DNA from: an uncultured Demequina sp.
GTDB lineage: Bacteria; Actinomycetota; Actinomycetes; Actinomycetales; Demequinaceae
Assembly (NCBI GenBank): GCA_937925595.1
Contig: CALALQ010000174.1
Coordinates: 1-32,359, forward strand
Reading direction: 5' to 3'
Length of the DNA: 32,359 nucleotides
The translations under genes were made by a program, and so were the position numbers. The stretch's first letter is position 1. Each line of letters begins with the position of its first letter. This document shows, one piece after another, positions 21,310 through 29,740 of the stretch. The notes under the pieces are model-generated. The model saw only the letters and a program-made list of their open reading frames with translations, had not been told where the DNA came from and ran no database searches.

Positions 21310-23631
21310 ATGACCGACGCTCCCGTCACCTCCCAGCTCGACACCGTCGAGCACGCCGCCGCCACTCCGGACCAGGAGCAGCCGTGGGCTGAACTGGGCC
21401 TGAAGGCCGATGAGTACGCTCGCATCCGCGAGCTCCTTGGACGGCGCCCAACGAACGCCGAGCTTGCGATGTACTCGGTGATGTGGTCGGAGCACTGCTC
21501 CTACAAGTCGTCCAAGGTGCACCTGCGCCAGTTCGGTGAGAAGACCACCGACGAGATGAAGAAGCACCTCATGGTGGGCATCGGCGAGAACGCCGGTGTT
21601 GTCGACATCGGCGACGGCTGGGCCGTGACGTTCAAGGTCGAGAGCCACAACCATCCCTCCTACGTGGAGCCGTACCAGGGCGCCGCGACGGGTGTTGGCG
21701 GCATCGTTCGCGACATCCTCGCGATGGGCGCTCGCCCCGTGGCCGTCATGGATGAGCTGCGCTTCGGTGACATTGCGCACCCGGACACCGCTCGCGTGGT
21801 GCACGGCGTGGTCTCCGGAGTGGGCGGCTACGGCAACTCGCTCGGCCTTCCCAATATTGGTGGCGGCGCGAGCTTTGACCCCAGCTACCAGGGCAACCCC
21901 CTCGTCAACGCGCTGTGCGTCGGCGTGATGCGCCATGAGGACATCCACCTCGCCTCCGCCTCCGGCGTGGGCAACAAGGTGGTGCTGTTCGGTGCGCGCA
22001 CCGGTGGCGACGGCATCGGCGGCGCGTCGATCCTCGCCTCCGAGACCTTCGAGGACGGCGTCCCCGCGAAGCGCCCCTCGGTGCAGGTGGGCGACCCCTT
22101 CATGGAGAAGGTGCTCATCGAGTGCTGCCTCGAGCTGTTCGCCGCTGACGTGGTGGAGGGCATCCAGGACCTCGGCGCCGCGGGCATCTCGTGCGCCACC
22201 TCTGAGCTCGCGAGCAACGGCTCGGGCGGCATGCACGTGTGGCTCGACGATGTCCTGCTGCGCGACCCCACGCTCAACGCGGGCGAGATCCTCATGTCCG
22301 AATCGCAAGAGCGCATGATGGCCGTGGTCAAGCCGGAGAAGCTCGACGATTTCCTCGCGATCACCGCCAAGTGGGAGGTCGAGACCGCCGTTGTTGGCGA
22401 GGTCAACGACTCCGGCCGCCTCACGATCGACCACCACGGCGAGCGCATCGTCGACGTCGACCCCCGTACGGTCGCCCACGACGGCCCGGTCTATGAGCGC
22501 CCGTTCGCCCGCCCCGCGTGGATGGATGGCCTGCAGAAGGACACCACCAAGACGCTTGCCCTGCCGGTGCGCGAGGAGGACCTGCGTCTCGCCTTCGTGC
22601 ACACCCTGACGTCCCCCAGCCTCGCCTCGCGCGCCTGGATCTACTCGCAATACGACCGCTACGTCCAGGGCAACACCGCCATGGCACGGCCCGACGCCGT
22701 GGGCGTGGTCCGCGTGGACGGCGACACCGGTCGCGGGGTGGCGATCGCGACACGCTCCAACGACCGCTTCACCAAGCTGGACCCCTACGCGGGAGCGATC
22801 GAGAGCCTCGCCCACGCCTATCGTGCGGTCGCCGCAACCGGTGCGACGCCGCTCGCCATCACCGACGGCCTGAACTTCGGCTCGCCAGAGGACCCGGACG
22901 CGATGTGGCAGTTCGCGGAGGCCATCCGCGGCCTCGCCGACGGCTGCAAGGAGCTTGGTGTGCCCGTCACTGGCGGCAACGTCTCCCTGTACAACGGCAC
23001 CGGCGAGCCGGGCCGCATCGACTCGTCGATCAACCCCACCGCGATCGTTGGCGTGCTCGGCGTCTTCGACGATGTCACGCGCGCGCTGCCCGCCGGCTGG
23101 CGCGAGGACGGGCAGCTCCTCTATCTGCTGGGCACCACTCGCGCGGAGCTCGACGGCTCCGTCTACGCCTACGTCTCCGGTCACCTCGGCGGCCTCCCGC
23201 CAGTTGCGGACCTCGCGGCGGAGCGCGTGCTTGCAGAGGTGCTTGTCTCCGCAAGCCGCGACGGGCTCGCTGACGGCGCTCGCGCCCTTGGCGAAGGCGG
23301 CCTCGCGGCTGCGCTCGCGCTGGGTGCGCTGCGATACGGCGTGGGCGCCCGCGTGGTGCTCGACGAGCTCGAGCAGCGCGACGGCCTCAGCACCGCGCAG
23401 GCGCTCTTCAGCGAATCCCAGGCTCGCGCCCTGGTAGTGGTGCCCCGCTCCGAGGAGGCCCGTTTCACCGCGATGGTCGAGGCGCGCGGCGTCCCCGCTG
23501 TCCGCGTCGGCGTGACCGACGCCACGCTTGTGAACGGCGCCGGTGAGCTGGATATCCAGGGTGCCTTCAGCGTCGGCCTGGAAGAACTGCGGGAGGGCTG
23601 GGAGGCGACGCTCCCGCGCCACTTCGCGTAG
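21310..23631 (+). CDS. purL: Phosphoribosylformylglycinamidine synthase, large subunit (PurL)
   Basis: This 773-aa enzyme catalyses step 4 of purine synthesis: FGAR + Gln + ATP to FGAM, with ammonia supplied by the partner PurQ (and PurS), neither of which is in this window. Its length is that of the small, bacterial PurL. Typical motifs are [16 protein letters not shown] (his-containing substrate loop), [35 protein letters not shown], and [11 protein letters not shown] plus [14 protein letters not shown] in the second half. GAGGGA lies about 4 nt before the ATG at 21310, and this start matches the beginning of the conserved region; the frame also runs open upstream inside the toxin gene. It stands apart from purF-purM, with the second toxin-antitoxin pair between. 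Confidence 0.97.
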   Translation: MTDAPVTSQLDTVEHAAATPDQEQPWAELGLKADEYARIRELLGRRPTNAELAMYSVMWSEHCSYKSSKVHLRQFGEKTTDEMKKHLMVGIGENAGVVDIGDGWAVTFKVESHNHPSYVEPYQGAATGVGGIVRDILAMGARPVAVMDELRFGDIAHPDTARVVHGVVSGVGGYGNSLGLPNIGGGASFDPSYQGNPLVNALCVGVMRHEDIHLASASGVGNKVVLFGARTGGDGIGGASILASETFEDGVPAKRPSVQVGDPFMEKVLIECCLELFAADVVEGIQDLGAAGISCATSELASNGSGGMHVWLDDVLLRDPTLNAGEILMSESQERMMAVVKPEKLDDFLAITAKWEVETAVVGEVNDSGRLTIDHHGERIVDVDPRTVAHDGPVYERPFARPAWMDGLQKDTTKTLALPVREEDLRLAFVHTLTSPSLASRAWIYSQYDRYVQGNTAMARPDAVGVVRVDGDTGRGVAIATRSNDRFTKLDPYAGAIESLAHAYRAVAATGATPLAITDGLNFGSPEDPDAMWQFAEAIRGLADGCKELGVPVTGGNVSLYNGTGEPGRIDSSINPTAIVGVLGVFDDVTRALPAGWREDGQLLYLLGTTRAELDGSVYAYVSGHLGGLPPVADLAAERVLAEVLVSASRDGLADGARALGEGGLAAALALGALRYGVGARVVLDELEQRDGLSTAQALFSESQARALVVVPRSEEARFTAMVEARGVPAVRVGVTDATLVNGAGELDIQGAFSVGLEELREGWEATLPRHFA

Positions 23632-23635
23632 GCGC

Positions 23636-24130
23636 CTACACCAGTCGTCCCAGCAACAGGTAGAGCGAGTCCGGGTCTCCAACCAGGCGTTCAAAGCTAT
23701 ATCGTTCGTAGAAACCTCGAGCACGTTCGTCTTTCGCGTGCACCACCAATGCGCGTGCACCGATGTGGTGCGCGGCTGCTATCGACCTCACGAGGGCGTC
23801 CTTCAGGAGCGCCTCACCCAATCGCTCACCCCGGTATCTCAGGTCGACGGCGAGTCGGCCCAGCAGAATCACGGGAATCGGATCCGGCGCGTTCCTCGCC
23901 AGCGCACCGCCGCCCGCCGTCATGTGGGTCAGAGAGAAGGATGACAGGCAGTAGTAGCCGGCGACCGCATCGGCGTCGAGGTCAGTGACGACGTAGGTGC
24001 GCGCAGTGCCGGTCTTCCCCGCCTTGCGCGCCCGTCGCGAAAGCCAAGCGTCCAGTTCCGGCACACCACACGCAAACGCACCCAGGTCATCATCGTCCGC
24101 AAGTGACCTGGGGCCCTCCAGGCGGGTCAC
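23636..24130 (-). CDS. GNAT acetyltransferase toxin (TacT/AtaT-like)
   Basis: This 164-aa GNAT-fold protein is paired with a DUF1778 antitoxin by a GTGA overlap. The acetyl-CoA loop is present: LLGRLAVDLRYRGERLGEAL (89-108), matching 'R/Q-x-x-G-x-G/A'. The C-terminal FYERYSFERL (140-149) holds the Tyr (141) that aligns with the catalytic Tyr of TacT. Proteins of this group block translation by acetylating the amino acid on charged tRNAs; the exact tRNA cannot be told from sequence. It ends 4 nt from the purL stop on the other strand, so the two genes converge. Confidence 0.9.
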   Translation of the reverse strand: MTRLEGPRSLADDDDLGAFACGVPELDAWLSRRARKAGKTGTARTYVVTDLDADAVAGYYCLSSFSLTHMTAGGGALARNAPDPIPVILLGRLAVDLRYRGERLGEALLKDALVRSIAAAHHIGARALVVHAKDERARGFYERYSFERLVGDPDSLYLLLGRLV

Positions 24131-24393
24131 CGCTCAAGCACCGAAGGCTTCGCGAGCAGTTCGAGGATGACCGCCGGCACCGGCGGATTCGCATCCAGAG
24201 CCGCCGTGAACTGATCCCAGGATTCGGGCGACAGTTCGAGGGTCTTCGCCCTGTACACCGCCTCGGCCGCGCGCTGCATGACTGCTGCGACCGTATATCC
24301 CGCCGCGGTTGTGCCCTCGATCGCGGCGGCTCGCTCGATGGTCAGCTTCTGCTCCGGTGTGAGGCGAAGGTCCATACGCTCAGACTTGCTCAT
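24127..24393 (-). CDS. DUF1778 (TacA-like) ribbon-helix-helix antitoxin
   Basis: This 88-aa antitoxin starts MSKSERMDLRLTPEQKLTIE, the ribbon-helix-helix start of DUF1778 proteins ('R.....R.T.EQK..IE.AA...G'). A helical middle and a C-terminal toxin-binding tail (ALDANPPVPAVILELLAKPS) follow. It would neutralise the GNAT toxin encoded directly downstream and repress the shared promoter. The ATG lies 6 nt after a TACAAT -10, again a leaderless start. Confidence 0.92.
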   Translation of the reverse strand: MSKSERMDLRLTPEQKLTIERAAAIEGTTAAGYTVAAVMQRAAEAVYRAKTLELSPESWDQFTAALDANPPVPAVILELLAKPSVLER

Positions 24394-24399
24394 GAAGTC

Positions 24400-24418
24400 A
24401 TTGTACGGCGTTTCGCCG
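24400..24418 (-). promoter_or_regulatory. -10 element and adjacent palindrome of the GNAT toxin-antitoxin pair
   Basis: On the minus strand TACAAT (24405-24400) lies 6 nt before the antitoxin ATG. Immediately upstream is the perfect palindrome CGGCG-AAA-CGCCG (24418-24406). This is a good place for a ribbon-helix-helix dimer to block RNA polymerase. No consensus -35 is visible at 17 bp. Confidence 0.6.
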
Positions 24419-24431
24419 CGTCAGCACAGAG

Positions 24432-24440
24432 TTATCCACA
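24432..24440 (+). promoter_or_regulatory. Perfect DnaA box TTATCCACA
   Basis: This is the exact DnaA-box consensus, in the 75-bp region between the two divergent genes. There is a single copy, with no AT-rich region or further boxes nearby, so it is not an origin. It could be a regulatory or titration site, or chance: a given 9-mer is expected about once in every four windows of this size on both strands. Confidence 0.35.
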
Positions 24441-24468
24441 GTGCATCGTCCATGGCAGGCTTGACCCC

Positions 24469-24831
24469 GTGACTGCCCGCCGCCGCATCCCCAACGTCGA
24501 GGGTCGCTCCGCCATCGCCTCCTGGCTCGCAGCGGACGGCCACATCGATCGCGACGTCATCGCCACCGCCGTGCGCTGGGGTCTGGAGGAGCTCGCGCAC
24601 CGCGCCCCCGGCAGGTCCGTCGAGGTGCGCGTCCCACCTTTTGGCGCGGTGCAGATCGTGGAGGGCTCCGTCCACCGCCGCGGCACCCCGCCTGCCGTGA
24701 TCGAGTTGGGCGCGGACGTCTTCTTGCGTCTGATTACGGGCGGCCTCGATTGGCCCGACGCTCTGGACAAGGGCCTCGTGACGGCATCGGGGGAGCGGGC
24801 AGAGTTGGGTCCGCTGCTGCCGCTCGTGTAG
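24469..24831 (+). CDS. Bacterial SCP-2 orthologue (sterol carrier family protein)
   Basis: This 120-aa protein has the conserved features of the actinobacterial 'SCP orthologue' family: an N-terminal helix (RSAIASWLAADG), VEVRVPPFGAVQIVEGSVHR in the middle, RGTPPAVIELGADVFLRL, and TGGLDWPDALDKGLVTASGE at the end. In many actinobacteria it lies just before purF, as here apart from the inserted genes. The fold could bind lipids or other hydrophobic ligands; the true role is unknown. The GTG start at 24469 gives the right length. The -10-like CAGGCT ends 7 nt before it, so a leaderless mRNA is possible. Confidence 0.85.
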   Translation: MTARRRIPNVEGRSAIASWLAADGHIDRDVIATAVRWGLEELAHRAPGRSVEVRVPPFGAVQIVEGSVHRRGTPPAVIELGADVFLRLITGGLDWPDALDKGLVTASGERAELGPLLPLV

Positions 24832-25063
24832 CTATGGCCTATTGCTGCTTTGGTGCGCTAGTTCCACTCTGAGCAGGGCTCTTTGCCGGCCACAATTATG
24901 CCCGCGAAGGTCATAGAACTTCGCCCGGTAGCCGCATTGGCCAGAGCTTGGCGCACACAACCTTTGAAGACGCCGTACGCCATGCGGGCCGCAGGCTACG
25001 CTCTGTCGAGCGCGTATCGGTAGAGCCTGCTAATGTCGGCACCAACGGTTGAATTCAGGGGGC
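24832..25063 (+). other. 232-bp gene-free stretch before the secreted-protein gene
   Basis: No convincing gene is seen. TAATGT at 25031-25036 could be a -10 for the following gene, with a 5' leader of about 20 nt. The stretch is less GC-rich than its surroundings and starts the insert between the SCP-like gene and the purF operon. Confidence 0.4.
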
Positions 25064-25426
25064 ATGATGAACAGAACCACGGCCAGGCGCCGCGCGACCA
25101 TCGGCATCGTTGGCGGACTTGTACTGGCGCTAGCGGTGGCATCGACCTCGAGCGCGTACTACATCTCTCCGTACTTCACGGGGTACTCAGGTTCGTACCA
25201 CTTTCCCAACCCAGGCTGCTACACCGCCGGCAACTTGAGCGGCACAACGGCGGCGTATGCCACCGAGGTGTCCGGCAACTGTGTGCACAATATCGGCGTC
25301 CGTGTTGAAAACACGTCGGGAGCGCACATCGGAATCGTCTGGGATTCGGATTTGGCCGTTTCCGTCGTTCCTTCCGGCACGGCATGGCGGTACAAGATCT
25401 ATCACCGCGACTCGTCGGGTGCATAG
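25064..25426 (+). CDS. Small secreted protein of unknown function
   Basis: This 120-aa protein (119 aa if the second ATG at 25067 is used) is preceded by AGGGGG. A clear signal peptide is present: TTARRR followed by IGIVGGLVLALAVA and a cleavage site after TSSA, giving a mature part of about 87 residues that starts YYISPYFTGYSGSYHF. The mature part is rich in Tyr, Gly, Ser and Thr, with two Cys residues that could form one disulfide bond. I cannot name a family. Composition and size would suit a secreted peptide such as a bacteriocin-like or surface factor, but no family motif supports that. The lipoprotein gene follows after 20 nt, so they are probably cotranscribed. Confidence 0.65.
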   Translation: MMNRTTARRRATIGIVGGLVLALAVASTSSAYYISPYFTGYSGSYHFPNPGCYTAGNLSGTTAAYATEVSGNCVHNIGVRVENTSGAHIGIVWDSDLAVSVVPSGTAWRYKIYHRDSSGA

Positions 25427-25446
25427 ACCGAGCACGGCAAGTCCAA

Positions 25447-26070
25447 GTGAATGATCTTCGTAGGCTTCGGCGAAGTGTCTATGGTGCGAGTGCAGCTCTA
25501 ATGCTCGCCGTCACCGGTTGCACCACAGGTCCGGAGGTTTCTGCGACTAGCCAAGCGCCACACTTCGGCGCACAGATTGCCCAGGCGATAGAGCAGGCCT
25601 CGGCGCAAGGAGTCTCACAGGCGCAACTCGACGCGCTTAAGCTCGCGCGCCAGCAAGGCGAAGTCACCTTCGAGCAGACCAAGGTGGCGGCGCAACTCGC
25701 CGTCGAATGTATGACCGCTGGTGGAGTCGAAGCTTCGTACATCGAGGTAACGATCCGGGGTGTGACCTTGCCACAGTTCTCGGTGCAGCCCGATCCGAAC
25801 TCAGCCGACGAGTCCCGGGTTGCGGACGAGTGCGAGACCAACGAGTTCGATTTCATCTCCATGATGTATCAGACGCAGCCGTCGGTGGCGGCGCTTCGCT
25901 CCGCATTCGATGAGGAGCAAGCCGCCCAACTCGTCGCCTGTTTGGAAGCAGCGGGCGTCGCCGTTGAGCCTGACGCCAACTGGGAGTCCGCAACTGACGC
26001 TGCAGGCAGTGCGGCAGCCGACGGAAACGAAGCCGCTTCCGAATGTTTGGGCGCTGCGCTTGCACCCTGA
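25447..26070 (+). CDS. Putative lipoprotein of unknown function
   Basis: This 207-aa protein starts at a GTG (MNDLRRLRRS) followed by a hydrophobic stretch and the lipobox VTGC (residues about 22-25), so it is probably a lipid-anchored exported protein. The mature part is mostly helical, with ALKLARQQGEVTFEQTKVAA, then an 'ECMTAGG' and 'CLEAAG' pair. Four Cys residues follow the lipobox Cys in the mature part, in 'VEC', 'DEC', 'VAC' and 'SEC', an even number that could form two disulfides. The repeated 'C..AGGV' segments suggest an internal repeat of a small helical unit, common in actinobacterial lipoproteins of unknown role. An in-frame ATG further upstream lies within the preceding gene and would spoil the signal sequence. 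Confidence 0.65.
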   Translation: MNDLRRLRRSVYGASAALMLAVTGCTTGPEVSATSQAPHFGAQIAQAIEQASAQGVSQAQLDALKLARQQGEVTFEQTKVAAQLAVECMTAGGVEASYIEVTIRGVTLPQFSVQPDPNSADESRVADECETNEFDFISMMYQTQPSVAALRSAFDEEQAAQLVACLEAAGVAVEPDANWESATDAAGSAAADGNEAASECLGAALAP

Positions 26071-26172
26071 ATGCACTCGCGACCGTGCGCTGGAGTAGCG
26101 CCCCATAGCGTGGCGTGGCCCTCCGTTCGCGACCCGCATGTACCTCAACGGAAGGGGGGTGTGGGTCTCCCG

Positions 26173-26178
26173 TAGAAT
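26173..26178 (+). promoter_or_regulatory. -10 TAGAAT of the membrane protein-purF-purM operon
   Basis: TAGAAT lies 6 nt before the GTG at 26185, so the first mRNA base is likely the start codon itself (leaderless). No consensus -35 is found 17 bp upstream. Confidence 0.55.
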
Positions 26179-26184
26179 GATCCC

Positions 26185-26514
26185 GTGAGCGACGCCCCCC
26201 GGTTCGAAGAGCCCGACGTCCCCGACATCGACGAGCTCGATCGAGTCGCCTACGACGCGGTGGTCCGCAACGCACCCCGGTTCGGCAGGTTCATCGGCAC
26301 TGGAGTCGGCATTGGCGCACTCGCGGGGCTCATCATCGGACTGGTTCTGCCGAATACCACGGACCTGGGTCGTGGCGTCGTCGCCCTCCTTGTCGCGGCC
26401 GGGTTCGCACTGATCGGTGGCCTGGTGGCCAGCGCGATCGTCGTGAGCATCGACCGCACCAGCAAGGCACCGGAGGAAGACGGCTTCCCCTGGGAAAAGG
26501 ACGAGTCGCAGTGA
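26185..26514 (+). CDS. Conserved two-helix membrane protein upstream of purF
   Basis: This 109-aa protein has an acidic N-terminus (about 30 residues), two membrane segments (FIGTGVGIGALAGLIIGLVL, about 36-55, and GVVALLVAAGFALIGGLVAS, about 64-83), and a charged C-terminus. Small proteins of this form, overlapping purF, are seen in other actinobacteria, but no function is known. The GTG start has no ribosome binding site and is 6 nt after a -10. It overlaps purF by 4 nt (GTGA), so translation of purF may depend on it. Confidence 0.8.
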   Translation: MSDAPRFEEPDVPDIDELDRVAYDAVVRNAPRFGRFIGTGVGIGALAGLIIGLVLPNTTDLGRGVVALLVAAGFALIGGLVASAIVVSIDRTSKAPEEDGFPWEKDESQ

Positions 26515-27986
26515 CGCGCAGGGGCGACGGTCGCCTGAGCCACGACCTCCTTCCCGGTGAGAAGGGTCCCCAGGACGCGTGCGGCGTCTTTGGCGTCTAC
26601 GCCCCTGGCGAGGAAGTCTCCAAGCTCGCGTACTTTGGCCTCTACGCCCTGCAGCATCGCGGCCAGGAGAGCGCAGGCATCGCCGCCTCCAATGGCGAGA
26701 ACATCTTGGTCTTCAAGGACATGGGCCTGGTCTCGCAGGTCTTCGACGAGGGTGCCCTCGAGTCCCTGCAGGGCCACCTCGCGGTGGGCCACACTCGCTA
26801 CTCCACCACCGGCGCTTCCACGTGGGCCAACGCCCAGCCCACGCTGGGTCCCACCAAACACGGCACCGTCGCCTTGGGCCACAACGGCAACCTGACGAAC
26901 ACCGACCGCCTGCTTGAACTGGTCGCCGAGCGACTTGGCGACGAGCGCCGCGACTCGATGCGCGGCGGCGGCTGCACCGACACGTCGATCCTCACCGCGC
27001 TGCTCAGCTGGGATCGCTACGACACCCTCGAGGAGACGGCGCTCGAGCTGCTTCCGCAGGTGCGCGGCGCGTTCTGCCTCGTGTTCATGGACGAGGACAC
27101 CCTGTACGCGGCGCGCGATGCGAACGGCGTCCGCCCGCTCGTGCTCGGCAGGCTTCCCACCGGTTGGGTGGTCGCCTCCGAGGTGCCGGCGCTCGACATC
27201 GTGGGCGCGGAGTTCGTTCGCGAAGTGGAGCCCGGCGAGTTCCTGCGCATCGACGCCACCGGGGTCCACTCGCAGCGCTTCGCCAAGGCCGATCCCAAGG
27301 GCTGCATCTTCGAATACGTCTACCTCGCCCGTCCCGACACGTCGATCAACGGCCGCTCCATCCAGGCTTCGCGGCTCGAGATGGGCCGGGCGCTCGCTCG
27401 CGAGCACCCGGTGGAGGCCGACCTCGTCATCCCTGTACCCGAGAGTGGCACACCTGCCGCGGTGGGCTACGCCCAAGCGTCGGGCATTCCGTTTGCCCAG
27501 GGCCTCACCAAGAACGCCTACGTTGGCCGCACGTTCATCCAGCCGTCCCAGACCCTTCGTCAGCTGGGAATCCGCCTCAAGCTCAACCCGCTGCGCGAAG
27601 TCATCGCTGGCAAGCGCCTCATTGTGGTGGATGACTCGATCGTCCGCGGCAACACCCAGCGCGCGATCGTCGCGATGCTGCGCGAGGCCGGGGCGTCTGA
27701 GGTGCATGTGCGCATCTCCTCGCCGCCGGTTCAGTGGCCGTGCTTCTACGGCATCGACTTCCCCACGCGCGAGGAGCTCGCCGCCGTGGGCCACGCGGTG
27801 GATGAGATTCGCGAGCAGATCGGCGCGGACTCGCTCGGCTTCATCTCCGTGGACGGCATGGTCACCGCGACGCAGCAGGCGGAGGATCGCCTGTGCACGG
27901 CATGCTTCACCGGCAAGTACCCCATCGAGCCGCCGGTGGACGCGCGCCACCTGCTGATGTGGCAACCGCAGGAGGTCTCTTCGTGA
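26511..27986 (+). CDS. purF: Amidophosphoribosyltransferase (PurF)
   Basis: This 491-aa enzyme catalyses the first step of purine synthesis: PRPP + Gln to phosphoribosylamine. A 23-residue propeptide precedes the nucleophile Cys24 (QDACGVFGVYAPGEE). The glutaminase part has LQHRGQESAGIA, GHTRYSTTGAS and GHNGNLTN. The PRTase part has the PRPP loop LIVVDDSIVRGNTQ. C-terminal Cys residues in LCTACFTGKYP indicate the Fe-S cluster (Bacillus-type) enzyme. It overlaps its upstream gene by 4 nt and purM by 4 nt, so the three form one operon. Confidence 0.97.
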   Translation: MTRRGDGRLSHDLLPGEKGPQDACGVFGVYAPGEEVSKLAYFGLYALQHRGQESAGIAASNGENILVFKDMGLVSQVFDEGALESLQGHLAVGHTRYSTTGASTWANAQPTLGPTKHGTVALGHNGNLTNTDRLLELVAERLGDERRDSMRGGGCTDTSILTALLSWDRYDTLEETALELLPQVRGAFCLVFMDEDTLYAARDANGVRPLVLGRLPTGWVVASEVPALDIVGAEFVREVEPGEFLRIDATGVHSQRFAKADPKGCIFEYVYLARPDTSINGRSIQASRLEMGRALAREHPVEADLVIPVPESGTPAAVGYAQASGIPFAQGLTKNAYVGRTFIQPSQTLRQLGIRLKLNPLREVIAGKRLIVVDDSIVRGNTQRAIVAMLREAGASEVHVRISSPPVQWPCFYGIDFPTREELAAVGHAVDEIREQIGADSLGFISVDGMVTATQQAEDRLCTACFTGKYPIEPPVDARHLLMWQPQEVSS

Positions 27987-29089
27987 GCGACGACGGCATC
28001 ACCTACGCCGACTCCGGGGTGGACATCCACGCCGGCGACAAGGCCGTCGAGCTGATGAAGGCGGCGGTTGGTCGCACTCACGGCCCTGAGGTGCTCGGGG
28101 GAGTGGGTGCCTTCGCTGGGCTCTTCGATGCGTCGGCCCTGCTCGAGTACACGCGGCCGCTTCTCGCGTCGTCGACGGATGGCGTGGGAACCAAGATCGT
28201 CATCGCCCAGCAGATGGGCATTCACGACACCATTGGCCGCGACCTGGTGGCGATGGTCGTCGACGACATCGTCGTGTGTGGAGCGAAGCCGCTGCTCATG
28301 ACCGACTACATCGCCTGCGGCCGCGTGGTGCCGGAGCGCATCGCGGACATCGTGCGCGGCATCGCCGAAGGCTGCGAAGAGGCCGGCGTGGCGCTGGTTG
28401 GTGGCGAGACCGCCGAGCACCCTGGCGTGATGGCTGCGGACGAGTACGACGTCGCCGGCGCTGCGATCGGTGTGGTCGAGGCCTCCAAGGTGCTGGGGCC
28501 CGAGAAGGTCGAATCCGGCGATGTGGTCATCGCGATGGCGTCCTCAGGCCTGCACTCCAACGGGTACTCCTTGGTGCGCTCGGTCGTCGCCCGTGCCGGC
28601 TGGACCCTCGACACGTACGTGGCGGAACTCGAGCGCGAACTGGGCGCCGAGCTGCTGGAGCCCACGCGCATCTACTCGCGCCTGTGCGTCGAGCTCGCGG
28701 CAACCGTCCCCGGTCTTCACGCGTTCTCGCACGTCACTGGCGGCGGCCTCGCGGCAAACCTCGCTCGCGTGCTTCCCGTTGGCCTCGCGGCCACCATCGA
28801 CCGCGGCTCGTGGTCGCTTCCCGCGATCTTCGCGCTCGTCCAAGAGGCCGGAAAGGTCCCGTGGAACGACCTTGAGGCCACGCTCAACCTGGGCATCGGC
28901 ATGGTCGCCGTGGTGAGCCAGGCCGACGCTGGGGCCGTGATCGAGGCGAGCGGAGCGTCGGGCATCCCCGCCTGGGTGATTGGCACGGTGGGCGGCGACG
29001 ATGGTCGCCTGACCTCGCCCGATGTGGTGCGCGGCGCGAAGGGCGTCGATGGCGGCGCCGTGTATTTGACGGGCGCGTACCGAGTCTGA
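27983..29089 (+). CDS. purM: Phosphoribosylformylglycinamidine cyclo-ligase (AIR synthase, PurM)
   Basis: This 368-aa enzyme catalyses step 5 of purine synthesis: FGAM + ATP to AIR. Signatures are TYADSGVDIHAGDKAVELMK at the start, SSTDGVGTKIVIAQQMG (ATP/substrate region), LLMTDYIACG, EAGVALVGGETAEHPGVM and SSGLHSNGYSLVRSVV. The GTG start at 27983 is preferred because AGGAGG lies 8 nt upstream and the stop of purF overlaps it by 4 nt; a longer open frame inside purF is not credible. It ends one base from the DUF3073 gene on the other strand. Confidence 0.97.
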   Translation: MSDDGITYADSGVDIHAGDKAVELMKAAVGRTHGPEVLGGVGAFAGLFDASALLEYTRPLLASSTDGVGTKIVIAQQMGIHDTIGRDLVAMVVDDIVVCGAKPLLMTDYIACGRVVPERIADIVRGIAEGCEEAGVALVGGETAEHPGVMAADEYDVAGAAIGVVEASKVLGPEKVESGDVVIAMASSGLHSNGYSLVRSVVARAGWTLDTYVAELERELGAELLEPTRIYSRLCVELAATVPGLHAFSHVTGGGLAANLARVLPVGLAATIDRGSWSLPAIFALVQEAGKVPWNDLEATLNLGIGMVAVVSQADAGAVIEASGASGIPAWVIGTVGGDDGRLTSPDVVRGAKGVDGGAVYLTGAYRV

Positions 29090-29090
29090 C

Positions 29091-29276
29091 TTAGTCGTCG
29101 TCCTCGGTTGCCCAGCGGTCGTAGTACTCGTCAGGCTCTTCCGTGACGGTTGACGACTTCGCGGCGCTGCCGGACACCAGCTCACGCTCGAGCGCACGAA
29201 GGTCACCACCGTGGTTCGTGTACTTGAGTTCGCGAGCGATCTTCGCGTCCTTAGCCTTCTGACGACCGCGCCCCAT
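29091..29276 (-). CDS. DUF3073 family protein
   Basis: This 61-aa protein begins MGRGRQKAKDAKIARELKYT, the nearly invariant start of the actinobacterial DUF3073 family, and continues with DLRALERELVSG and an acidic end (DEYYDRWATEDDD). The function is unknown; the basic start could bind RNA or DNA. In many actinobacteria it lies next to purM and bldC, as here. A GGAAGGA lies about 8-14 nt before the ATG, and TAAAGT (29327-29322) may be its -10. Confidence 0.95.
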   Translation of the reverse strand: MGRGRQKAKDAKIARELKYTNHGGDLRALERELVSGSAAKSSTVTEEPDEYYDRWATEDDD

Positions 29277-29472
29277 GTCGCCCGTCCTTCCTGACTATCG
29301 CGTGTGTGTGTCCCAACGGGTACTTTACATCGCCCACTCGCGCCCCTGCGACCCCCATCAAAACGGGAAATACGGAAAAGTTGGCGAAACCTCGTCATAA
29401 TCGGAGTTACCGCGCCTCTCACACAGTACGAGGGCCCAATGTGGGGCGCATCTGATTCTGAGGGAAAGACAC

Positions 29473-29676
29473 ATGATGCCTGAGACCATTCAGGAGCCGG
29501 AGAAGCTTCTTACGCCTAGCGAGGTTGCCGCGATCTTCCGCGTTGACCCCAAGACGGTGACGCGATGGGCGAAGGTCGGCAAGCTGTCGTCGATTCGCAC
29601 TCTCGGTGGACACCGTCGCTTCCGCGAGGACGAGGTTCGCGCGCTTCTCGCCGACGCCCAGGAGCCCCGCTTCTAG
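29473..29676 (+). CDS. bldC: BldC-like MerR-type DNA-binding protein
   Basis: This 67-aa protein is almost only the winged-helix domain: LLTPSEVAAIFRVDPKTVTR, WAKVGKLSSIRTLGGHRRFR and EDEVRALLADA. This is the BldC pattern, including the 'RTLGGHRR' wing. In Streptomyces BldC controls the onset of differentiation; here it may have a broader role. It has its own promoter region of almost 200 bp shared with DUF3073, divergently, and GAGGGA before the start. Two ATG codons lie in a row, so the first residue may be one later. Confidence 0.95.
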   Translation: MMPETIQEPEKLLTPSEVAAIFRVDPKTVTRWAKVGKLSSIRTLGGHRRFREDEVRALLADAQEPRF

Positions 29677-29678
29677 TT

Positions 29679-29692
29679 GGCGCCACGGCGCC
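29679..29692 (+). terminator. Stem-loop GGCGCC-AC-GGCGCC after bldC
   Basis: A 6-bp GC-only stem starts 2 nt after the stop codon at 29676. No T run follows, so termination efficiency is doubtful, but such T-less hairpins are common after actinobacterial genes. Confidence 0.3.
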
Positions 29693-29727
29693 CGCGACTG
29701 GCCCTGATTCGCGTCGGGCCAGCCGCG

Positions 29728-29733
29728 TACTGT
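29728..29733 (+). promoter_or_regulatory. -10 TACTGT of the ogt-transporter pair
   Basis: TACTGT fits TAnnnT and lies 7 nt before the ATG at 29741. No ribosome binding site lies between, so the mRNA is probably leaderless. Confidence 0.45.
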
Positions 29734-29740
29734 TGGCGCC

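Noticed and set aside
23629..23638. Palindrome TAGGCGCCTA formed by the stop codons of purL and the GNAT gene
   Set aside because: Too short and without T runs to be a convincing terminator; it may simply reflect two facing TAG stops.
21193..23760. Long minus-strand open frame (855 codons) opposite purL
   Set aside because: Antisense to a clear purL; His/Arg/Val-rich low-meaning translation and no ribosome binding site.
26250..27965. Long minus-strand open frame (571 codons) opposite purF
   Set aside because: Shadow of purF for the same reasons.
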